NCBI GenBank assembly: GCA_021799915.1
Contig: JAJYZN010000029.1
Coordinates: 1 to 19,753, forward strand
Source: Actinomycetes bacterium
GTDB taxonomy: Bacteria > Actinomycetota > Acidimicrobiia > Acidimicrobiales > RAAP-2
Direction of reading: 5' to 3'
DNA length: 19,753 nt
Shown one piece after another: positions 1-7,122 of the stretch (positions within the stretch are counted from its first letter, which is position 1; each line of letters starts with the position of its first letter). The notes under the pieces were generated by a model. It saw nothing but the letters and a program-made list of their open reading frames with translations, was not told where the DNA came from and made no database searches. The translations under genes and the position numbers were made by a program.

Positions 1-205
1 GTCGAAGGCGGCGTTGCCGAAGGCGAAGATCCCGCCGTCGGAGGCCACCTCCCAGTAGCCCCCGCCTGTCGGGGTGGCCGTGATCCCCACGATCGGGGAG
101 TTGAGGGCCTTGCCTCCCATCGAGCCGTCGAAGGCGGCGTTGCCGAAGGCGAAGATCCCGCCGTCGGAGGCCACCTCCCAGTAGCCCCCGCCTGTCGGGG
201 TGGCC
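1..205 (-). repeat. 126-bp tandem repeat encoding 42-residue YWEVASDGG units
   Basis: Positions 1-79 and 127-205 are identical over all 79 bases, a period of 126 bp or 42 codons. The encoded unit contains YWEVASDGGIFAFG followed by NAAFDGSMGG and a connecting segment ending PIVGI. The window begins inside the array, so the copy number is unknown. Similar 42-residue repeats are familiar from surface and secreted proteins of Acidimicrobiia and related actinobacteria. The perfect DNA identity suggests recent duplication or gene conversion. Confidence 0.9.
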
Positions 206-3200
206 TCTCCGACGACCAAGAACGCGGCGGGCAACTGCAGGGTCGTGCTGACTGATCCACCTGCCGCTCCGGCGACCGGTCTCAGCGCCCCCGAAGGGTC
301 GAGTGCGTCGAGCCTCCACGCCGTACCGAGCGCAGAATCGGACACGGTCACCCTCACCGGGTCTGTCGAGGGGAACCGGATCGCAGTCCCTGTGGGGGTG
401 ATCCAGGACACACCCACGGCTGTCTGTGTGGCCGGCACTCCACTCGGGCAGGTACCCGAGGCAAATGTGGCCGATGACCCCACCGAACCGCACGGCGCAC
501 TGACCAGGGACACGGTGGAGCCGGCAGGCAGCACCCCACCCGGGATGGTCGCCACGATGTGGATCGACCCGATGGTGCGGGAGAGAGTCCGAGACGAGCT
601 CGATGTCGTGGACTGGACCAGCGACGCTGTCAGCGCGGTGGCAGAATACGCGGAGAGCCCCTCGGGCGCCGGCGTGAACGACACCCCCACGACTTCGAAC
701 GTGAAGTCTGACGCGTTGTCACCGGAGTCGACCGGCACCCCGCCGGACTGGTGCCGCACGAATGCACTCTGGGTCGAGGTTGCGGCGGACGGCGGAGCCA
801 CGAGCGGGGTCCCCGACGAGAGCCCTGCCGCCGACCCCACCATGCCGGCGGCGTCGGTGACGGTGCCGTCGGGCGCCTTCACGGCGAACCCGCCGTCAAC
901 TGTGGATGCCGACGGGCCGATGGCGACAGGCGACCCGAGAGCGGTGCTGCCCGAAAAATGGGGCCCAGCCACCACCACCGACTGGCCAGGTGTCAGTGCG
1001 CCGCTGCCCAGTGGAACCGACACCACCCTCTTCGCTGCTGTCTTGGCTGGTGTGGCTGTCGGCTTTGGAGCTGTCGGTGTGGTCGACGGGGCGGTCTTGG
1101 GCACCTCCATCAGCACCGACCACCCGGCGAGCGACACGGGCGAGGTGGTGGAGTTCTCCACCTCGGCGAACCAGTCACCGGGACCCAGTGGGCCCACGGT
1201 CCGGAAGGCGCTGACTTCCAAGGTCTGAGGAGCGGGGTGCACGCCGACCTGGACCAGGACTGTTCCTCCCCCGCCCACCGCGACCACGAAGGATGCTGTG
1301 GTGTACGCCGTCGGCGTTCCCGACAGCGTTCCTGTGGTCGACAGTGTGAGCCCAGCCGGAAGGGGAGTTGTGGACTCGACGGCATAGCTGTGGCCAGCGG
1401 GGAGCTGCGCTCTGTACGCCCCGCCCAACCGTGCTGTGGCCAGCCGGAGGGGGACCTGCACCACGATATCGATCTGGCTCCCGCCACCACCGACGGCACT
1501 GGTCGCCGAGAAGACCAACCTCGTCGACGTGCCTGCCGATGTGGCCGGTGGCGTGCCTGTGAGGTGGATCGCGTCTCCCGTGATGCTCACCGTCAGCCAC
1601 GGCGGCGGTGTGGTGCCCACCCTCTTTGTCAGGATGAGTGTCGGCGCCGGGGACCCGGTCACTGTGAGCGTCGTGCTCGTCGGCACGCTCGGGGTGAAGA
1701 CCACGCTCTTCGTGATGACGGCCCCTGTCGTCGGTGTGCCAATCGCTGTCTTGAGGTTCGGCGGCTGGTCGACCGTGAGGGTCAAGTCCTTCGAGGTGGA
1801 GCCGGCAGAGTTGGTCAAGAGCAGCACCAGCGGATAGGTGCCTGCCGTCCCCTTGGCCGGAGAACCGGCGATCTGTGCCGTACCGTTCTTCTCCGCGGTG
1901 AACGTGACTCCTGCCGGGAGTGTGCCGATCAGGCTGAGCGTGGGAAGTGGGAAGCCGGTGGCACCGACTGTCCACTGGTACGCGGTCCCGGTGATCCCGA
2001 ACGATGCGGCTGTCGTGAACCCGGGGGATGTCACGTATGCCGGCGTCTCGTAGACGTCGACGGACAGTGTCTCGACCGTCGTCCCGTAGGGGTCGGTCGC
2101 CGTGACCTGGATCGTGCGACTTCCTCCCTGGCCTGTGGCCGGTCGACCAGAAATGGTGGCGACACCGTTGCCGTGGGACGCGAAGTGCAGACCTGTCGGC
2201 AAGGTCCCCGCTGGCGACAGCGTGACTGTACCGGTACCGGTCGCCGACACGGTGAACGAGGATGTGGTCCCCACGGAGAAGTCGGCAGTCGGTCCCGTGG
2301 TGAACGCCGGCGCCGGTCCGACCTGCACCGAGAGCTCCTCGCTCGCCGAGCCCGCCGCTGATGTAGCGGTGACCTCTACCGTGCTCTCTGACAGTGTCGT
2401 CCCTGTGCCGGTGACGGGCGTGCCGGAGATGGTGACTGCGCCGTTGCCGTCTGTGGTGTACATCAACCCGGTGGGCAGTGATCCGCCGATGACCAGCGCC
2501 GGCAACGGGTACCCGGCTGCGGTGACCGTGCACGATCCCATACGCCCGGCTGCGAACACGCACGCCGACGAGCTGACGAAGGCCGGAACCTGGTCCACCA
2601 CGACGGTGAGCTTCTGGTCGACACCACCTGTCGCCACATCCAAGATGTTCGTCGCATTGAGTGTGATCGTGTACGTTCCAAGCTTCGTCGGGGTGCCGGT
2701 GATGGTTGCTCGGTTGACGTTGCCGTCTGTGGTGAACGTCAGACCGGGCGGCAGTGTGCCGGCCACCTTGGCGATAGACACCGCCGGCAGACCGGTCGCA
2801 GTGACTGTGAACGTGCCCTGCCGGCCCTCGAGCATGGTCACGGTGCTGGGGCTCGTAAATTCCGGCGTCCCGAAGTCCTCGAGCTCCACGAAGGCAATGC
2901 CGGAGCTGGATCCAACCTTTGTCGCCTGAAGCTCGATGGTCCCGATACCGGGGACGGAAGGCGTGCCCGAAATAGTCGCTGTCCCGCTCGGTCCGGCGGT
3001 GAATGTGAGACCCTTCGGAAGCATCCCGGCCTTGATGCTCACCTTCGATGAACTTGTCGCCGCTACCTTGTACGTCCTTCCGGTCGTTCCAACCTCGAAC
3101 TTGGCCACCCCTCCTGTTGGAGTTGTGATGACCGGTCCACCGGTCGCCGACACCGAGATGGAAAGTGTCTCGGACACGGACCCCACTGTGTTCGTCGCCG

Positions 3201-6200
3201 ACACCTTGGCCGAGTAGTTGCCGGCGGAGGCGACCGTACCTTCGACCAACACGTCGCTTCCTGTCGTCGACGTCGTCGGGACCAGTCCGCTGGGCAGTGT
3301 CGTCACGACCACCTGCGGATCGGGCACGCCGGTGGCGTGGACTGTGAATGCCGCGAACACGCCGGGGGTCAGACCTTCGCTCGCCGGCGACGTGATGACC
3401 GGATCAGACCCTACGGTGAGGTTCATGATCTGGGTGGTCGTGCCCGACGTGGACGATGCCTTCAAGTCGATCCGGTAGATCCCCGGCTTGGCCGCGGCAG
3501 ACACCTGCAGCGAGGCCTTCCCGTTGGCCGACGGGCCGAGCCTAATCCCTGTGGGGAGTGTGCTCGCGGCGATCGTCGGAGTCGGGTAACCGCTGGCGGA
3601 CACTGTGACCGTGCTGGCCTGGCCCTGGGTCACCGTCGTCGAGGCAGGTGAGTTCAGCACGGGCGGTGAGTCGACGGAGAGGGTGAGGGTCTGCGTGGCG
3701 CTCGGTGTGTTGCCATTCTTCGCCAGGAGTGTGAACGTGTAGCTCCCACCCTCCGTCACGCTCGGGGTGCCCAGCAAGGCATACTGCCCGGTGTTGGTGT
3801 ACGCCAGGGAGAGACCCTTCGGAAGTGTGGCGAGTCCCTTGGTGACCGAGATCGACGGGAGCGGGGCGCCCGAGACGTCGATGGGAAAGTACCCGTAGGT
3901 GCCGGCGGTGAAGGTGGCATGGCCTGGCGACGTGAATGCCGGGGGACTTGTGAAACCGATGGACGCGTAGAGGGGGATGACCTCCGATGTCGAGAAGCCG
4001 TTTGTCACCGTGATCTCGATGCGTTCCTGAACAGGAATACCCAGTGTCGAACCCGCATTGACTGTGTAACGGTGACTGGACGAGAACGCCCATGGCCCAG
4101 CGCAGGTCCCCGAGGGACCTTTGACGAACGTGATCGGCTGCGCCACCGCAGAAAGCACTGTCCCCGTCTGGCGATCCGAACCATCACCCCATGTGATGGA
4201 CGCGCTGTCGTCGCCGTAGGAGGTGCCGGCACCCTGGATGCATCCCGAGATGGTCACCTTCGATCCGTTCTTGATGGTGTGCAGCACCTGAGGCGTCGAG
4301 GCCGACGGTGTGGTGGTGAGGGACACCACCGGCCTGGATCCGGCCACCGTCAATGTCTCGTTTGCCGTCCGAACCACGCCGGCCGTATCGGTCGTGATCA
4401 GGCGGAGGTGGAACGTGCCGGGAGCCGGGAAGGAGACCGTGGTCGACTGGCCTGTCACAACCGTCACCGGATCTGTATGGAATGCAGCTGTCTCCTTCCC
4501 GCCGACAGACAGATCCTTCATGTTCGCCGGGAGCGTGCCCGGCGCCGATGTGCAGAACGGCACGCCGTCGACCTTGGGCTCGGTGGTGCTCTTTGTCACC
4601 CGGCACTTGGTCTCCACCTGCCAGGTGTACGTGGTGGCCAGGCCGTTCTTGTTCGTGTCGGGGTCGGTGAGGCGGAGCTGCTCACCCACTTTGGGCGTGG
4701 TCACCGTTGTCCCGGTGGTCGCGTCGGTGATTGTGGTTGCAGGCGGGGTCCCGGTGTCCGGTGCGATGGTCAGGTGCAGATCTTGTCCATATGTACCTCG
4801 GACCTCCAACGTCGGGGTGAACTGGCATGCCCCGGCCTTTGTGCAGGCTGTGCCGGAGATGCCGAGCGCGTTGGATCCCGGCGCCCCCAGCACCAGGAAT
4901 GTGTTCCCGTCGACGATCGCTTCCTGGTAGGCGCCTGTCCAGCCGATGTAGTTGAGCACGTCCGCCGGTACTCTCCCCTCGACCCCGGCCTGTCGCTCTT
5001 CCACGGTCGGTGTGCGGTAGATCTTGCCGTGCGAGTACGTCACTGTGGTGAGGCCCACGCCGTTCGGCCCTGTGGTGTCCGGCCACGTCTGGATTCGCAC
5101 CGTCCGCACGTATGTGTTCACGGCCACTGTCTTGGTCTGTGTCCGGGGCGAGACCTCCCATCGGGTACCTGTGGCCGGCACGCTGGTCACCACGTTTGTG
5201 TGCACGTTGGGTGTTGTGGTCGTCGCTGTCCTCGTGAGTGCGGCTCCGGCACGTGAGCCGGCCACCGTCGCCCCCACCGGGCGCGAGCTCGTGGCCCGGG
5301 TGAGAGAGCTGCCGGACTTTGCCGGCGGGATGCCGATCGGGCGGACGCTCACTGTGAGCTGGCTCTGGAAGAGCTGCTGGAGCTCCACCCCCCCTCCCGA
5401 CTTGGCGAGCATCGACCACAGGACATTGGGGCTGGTGGATGTCGACACGTCCTTCTGCAGTGTGGCCGCCAGCTGCTTGGTCGTCTGTGCCGGGGTGTTC
5501 TCCGCAATGTCGACTCCGAGCGAAATCCCGGCGGCAATGGCGATGCCGAGGATCAAGAACCCGGCGGCGGGACCAGTGGCCAGGGCCACGATGCCGGTGG
5601 CCGCCGCCCCGGCGGCCGCCGTGGCGACATCACCGATGCTGCCCAAGAGGTCGAGGAGGTCGAACCCCCCCTCCTCTGCCAGCTCGGCCCCCGTCTCCAA
5701 GCCGGTGTCGGTGCCGGTCTGCAGAGTGGTGTCCGGGACGCCATCCACATCCTCTTCGATCGAGGTGTTGATCTTCCCTTCGGTGCTCTCGACCCCCTTG
5801 TCGGCGATCCGTAGTACGCCTCGCGTTCTCTTGAAGGGCACGAAAATATTCCAAAGCTTGCTGTTGAGACCGGGAATTGAGCGCTCCACGATCGCCGGGA
5901 CCGGGCTGGCCAGGAGCGATGCCCAGACGTCCGCCGACTGGTCAATTGCCTCGGTCTGGGCCTGCTGGAGGTTGAGGAGCTGCTTGTCGATGCTGTTCCC
6001 CAGGAGCGGTAGGCCCAGCTTGGCGGCCGCCTGGGCCATACCGAACTCTCCGAACTCAGCCAGCGTCGGAGGGGTCGGAGGAGTTGCCAGGACTGTGCCG
6101 GCACAGTAGGTCGCCGATCCGGTGCGCGGCTGGTAAGTGAAGAGTGTCGGGTACGGCGACACGTATGTGCAGGGCTTCTTCGCCCACTTGTCGTACTGGG

Positions 6201-6735
6201 CCAGAGCGTCTGCCGCCGCGAGCGTCAAGTACGGTCGAGCGATCGCCTGGAACCAGGCGTCAGCCTCCTGCGCGACGAGCCACGAACCCGTCGAGGTACT
6301 CGCTGTCGAGACTGTCCCGATGGACTCTTCGAGAAGCGTCCAGATCTCGCCGGCGTACTCGGAGGTGCCCTCGGTGGTTGTCTCGGGCTTGACTGTCCCA
6401 TGGGCACCCAGGAACGCCTCGTAGGCGCGGTTCTCCAAGTCCTCGATCCCGCACACGTCCATCGAGGTGACTGTCGGAAACTTCGGTGTCCCCTCGTGCG
6501 TCTCCACGATCGGGTCTGTGACCTTTGTTGGGCATGCCCCCGATGTGATGTGGACTGTGTTCTTGGGGACTGTGACGACTGTTGTCCCCGACTTGGACGA
6601 ACTGGCCCCCGACGGCGTGGTCGCCAACGTGATGCCACTGGCCGTGAGGGCGAGAACGATCCCTATCGACACCCAGTGGCGGATCCCGGCCGTCGCTCCG
6701 CCCTTCGTCGCCCTTCGCCCAGGACGCCTCTCCAT
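1..6735 (-). CDS. Giant secreted/cell-surface multidomain protein with Ig-like repeats and YW.VASDGG repeats (3' end outside window)
   Basis: One frame stays open for 2245 codons from ATG 6735 to the left edge, so the C-terminus is missing. Residues 1-45 look like a signal peptide (basic MERRPGRR start, hydrophobic core near 22-40). Residues 50-350 are a mixed region with a few Cys. Residues 370-408 are a long Ala/Gly/Ile-rich hydrophobic stretch. Residues about 640-925 are PKD-like, with a WGDG motif. About 930-1836 hold nine full Ig-like (He_PIG-type) repeats of 85-95 residues, marked by LP.GL and G.P.P motifs, plus one short repeat. About 1839-1930 resemble a lamin-tail domain (F.EVEN...VSLAGWSV). 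Residues 2006-2175 form another beta-rich domain, and 2177 onward are 42-residue YWEVASDGG repeats. GGGAGG lies 8 nt before the ATG. Adhesion or envelope structure is inferred from architecture only. Threonine is often ACA, unlike the neighbouring genes. Confidence 0.88.
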   Translation of the reverse strand, partial: MERRPGRRATKGGATAGIRHWVSIGIVLALTASGITLATTPSGASSSKSGTTVVTVPKNTVHITSGACPTKVTDPIVETHEGTPKFPTVTSMDVCGIEDLENRAYEAFLGAHGTVKPETTTEGTSEYAGEIWTLLEESIGTVSTASTSTGSWLVAQEADAWFQAIARPYLTLAAADALAQYDKWAKKPCTYVSPYPTLFTYQPRTGSATYCAGTVLATPPTPPTLAEFGEFGMAQAAAKLGLPLLGNSIDKQLLNLQQAQTEAIDQSADVWASLLASPVPAIVERSIPGLNSKLWNIFVPFKRTRGVLRIADKGVESTEGKINTSIEEDVDGVPDTTLQTGTDTGLETGAELAEEGGFDLLDLLGSIGDVATAAAGAAATGIVALATGPAAGFLILGIAIAAGISLGVDIAENTPAQTTKQLAATLQKDVSTSTSPNVLWSMLAKSGGGVELQQLFQSQLTVSVRPIGIPPAKSGSSLTRATSSRPVGATVAGSRAGAALTRTATTTTPNVHTNVVTSVPATGTRWEVSPRTQTKTVAVNTYVRTVRIQTWPDTTGPNGVGLTTVTYSHGKIYRTPTVEERQAGVEGRVPADVLNYIGWTGAYQEAIVDGNTFLVLGAPGSNALGISGTACTKAGACQFTPTLEVRGTYGQDLHLTIAPDTGTPPATTITDATTGTTVTTPKVGEQLRLTDPDTNKNGLATTYTWQVETKCRVTKSTTEPKVDGVPFCTSAPGTLPANMKDLSVGGKETAAFHTDPVTVVTGQSTTVSFPAPGTFHLRLITTDTAGVVRTANETLTVAGSRPVVSLTTTPSASTPQVLHTIKNGSKVTISGCIQGAGTSYGDDSASITWGDGSDRQTGTVLSAVAQPITFVKGPSGTCAGPWAFSSSHRYTVNAGSTLGIPVQERIEITVTNGFSTSEVIPLYASIGFTSPPAFTSPGHATFTAGTYGYFPIDVSGAPLPSISVTKGLATLPKGLSLAYTNTGQYALLGTPSVTEGGSYTFTLLAKNGNTPSATQTLTLSVDSPPVLNSPASTTVTQGQASTVTVSASGYPTPTIAASTLPTGIRLGPSANGKASLQVSAAAKPGIYRIDLKASSTSGTTTQIMNLTVGSDPVITSPASEGLTPGVFAAFTVHATGVPDPQVVVTTLPSGLVPTTSTTGSDVLVEGTVASAGNYSAKVSATNTVGSVSETLSISVSATGGPVITTPTGGVAKFEVGTTGRTYKVAATSSSKVSIKAGMLPKGLTFTAGPSGTATISGTPSVPGIGTIELQATKVGSSSGIAFVELEDFGTPEFTSPSTVTMLEGRQGTFTVTATGLPAVSIAKVAGTLPPGLTFTTDGNVNRATITGTPTKLGTYTITLNATNILDVATGGVDQKLTVVVDQVPAFVSSSACVFAAGRMGSCTVTAAGYPLPALVIGGSLPTGLMYTTDGNGAVTISGTPVTGTGTTLSESTVEVTATSAAGSASEELSVQVGPAPAFTTGPTADFSVGTTSSFTVSATGTGTVTLSPAGTLPTGLHFASHGNGVATISGRPATGQGGSRTIQVTATDPYGTTVETLSVDVYETPAYVTSPGFTTAASFGITGTAYQWTVGATGFPLPTLSLIGTLPAGVTFTAEKNGTAQIAGSPAKGTAGTYPLVLLLTNSAGSTSKDLTLTVDQPPNLKTAIGTPTTGAVITKSVVFTPSVPTSTTLTVTGSPAPTLILTKRVGTTPPPWLTVSITGDAIHLTGTPPATSAGTSTRLVFSATSAVGGGGSQIDIVVQVPLRLATARLGGAYRAQLPAGHSYAVESTTPLPAGLTLSTTGTLSGTPTAYTTASFVVAVGGGGTVLVQVGVHPAPQTLEVSAFRTVGPLGPGDWFAEVENSTTSPVSLAGWSVLMEVPKTAPSTTPTAPKPTATPAKTAAKRVVSVPLGSGALTPGQSVVVAGPHFSGSTALGSPVAIGPSASTVDGGFAVKAPDGTVTDAAGMVGSAAGLSSGTPLVAPPSAATSTQSAFVRHQSGGVPVDSGDNASDFTFEVVGVSFTPAPEGLSAYSATALTASLVQSTTSSSSRTLSRTIGSIHIVATIPGGVLPAGSTVSLVSAPCGSVGSSATFASGTCPSGVPATQTAVGVSWITPTGTAIRFPSTDPVRVTVSDSALGTAWRLDALDPSGALRPVAGAAGGSVSTTLQLPAAFLVVGEATPTGGGYWEVASDGGIFAFGNAAFDGSMGGKALNSPIVGITATPTGGGYWEVASDGGIFAFGNAAFD

Positions 6736-6770
6736 TCCCCTCGCCTCCCTGTCCCTGGGGCTCCCCACCC

Positions 6771-6932
6771 CTATGTCTCCCTTTGAGCGGCCGATTCACC
6801 TTGGTTGCCGTCCACGGCGGCGGCGACCGCGTCGGCCAGGGACGTCCACCCGCAGAAGGACCGCGACGTCCCATCCGCTCCGAGCACCACCCCGGCGATG
6901 GGCTGGGCTGTGGGCTCGACCTCGAGCGTCAC
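6771..6932 (-). CDS. Small 53-residue hypothetical protein upstream of the giant surface protein
   Basis: The frame starts at GTG 6932 and stops at TAG 6771, 35 bp before the giant gene. The protein begins VTLEVEPTAQPIAGVV and continues with a segment containing SFCGWTSLADAV. The pattern of a short beta-hairpin followed by F.GW..L and an alanine-rich helix recalls small conserved actinobacterial proteins (E..P..PI.G.......F.GW.EL), but I cannot name a family. A GGAG lies about 10 nt before the GTG. The frame closes at a TGA further upstream with no better start. Its position suggests co-transcription with the giant gene. Too short to be certain, but composition and context favour a real gene over chance. 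Confidence 0.55.
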   Translation of the reverse strand: MTLEVEPTAQPIAGVVLGADGTSRSFCGWTSLADAVAAAVDGNQGESAAQRET

Positions 6933-7122
6933 CTGAATGCGGTCTCCGGTTCCGATGTGCCCACTGTGATGGCGTCCGGTGCCGCGAGCATCGTGGAGGG
7001 CACCCCCATGTTGGGGTGCCCCTACCGGAATGATTCACCGCTCCTCCCAGCCGGCCCATTTCCCTCAAGTCCGAATCTCATCTCATTGGTCACCTTCCTC
7101 TCGGTCGAGCACAATGAGGTGA
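6933..7122. promoter_or_regulatory. Divergent intergenic region between the surface-protein operon and the LuxR gene
   Basis: This 190-bp stretch separates the minus-strand small gene and giant gene from the plus-strand LuxR regulator, so promoters for both directions should lie here. I see no convincing -35/-10 pair. Its only clear structure is the inverted repeat listed separately. The LuxR start codon at 7123 sits 1 nt after a GAGGTG sequence, too close for normal ribosome binding, so the regulator may be translated from a leaderless or short-leader message. Confidence 0.45.
6998..7021. promoter_or_regulatory. Perfect inverted repeat (9-bp arms, 6-nt loop) in the divergent intergenic region
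   Basis: The arm GGGCACCCC (6998-7006) pairs exactly with GGGGTGCCC (7013-7021) around a 6-nt centre, CATGTT. No T-run follows on either strand, so it is not a typical intrinsic terminator. Its place between divergent genes makes an operator for a dimeric regulator, or a stem-loop in the 5' leader of the minus-strand transcript, the likelier readings. It lies 66 bp upstream of the small gene and 102 bp upstream of the LuxR start. Confidence 0.5.

Noticed and set aside
200..1228. A 342-codon plus-strand frame with Pro/Thr/Ala-rich sequence resembling a secreted protein
   Set aside because: The apparent low-complexity character is the reverse complement of the lamin-tail-like and C-terminal domains; the minus-strand frame continues uninterrupted through it.
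751..2361. A 536-codon plus-strand open frame rich in Arg, Gly and Cys
   Set aside because: It is antisense to the Ig-repeat region of the giant gene. Its product is compositionally typical of a GC-rich shadow frame, with no recognisable domain.
1175..2563. A 462-codon minus-strand frame inside the giant gene
   Set aside because: It is out of frame with the 2245-codon frame and consists of His/Arg/Asp-rich shadow sequence; the Ig-like repeats are in the other frame.
3919..5256. A 445-codon plus-strand open frame
   Set aside because: Arg/His/Gly-rich with no family resemblance, and lies opposite the PKD/Ig region, which reads coherently on the minus strand.
6998..7021. Inverted repeat considered as an intrinsic terminator
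   Set aside because: No T-tract on either side, and both flanking genes are transcribed away from it.
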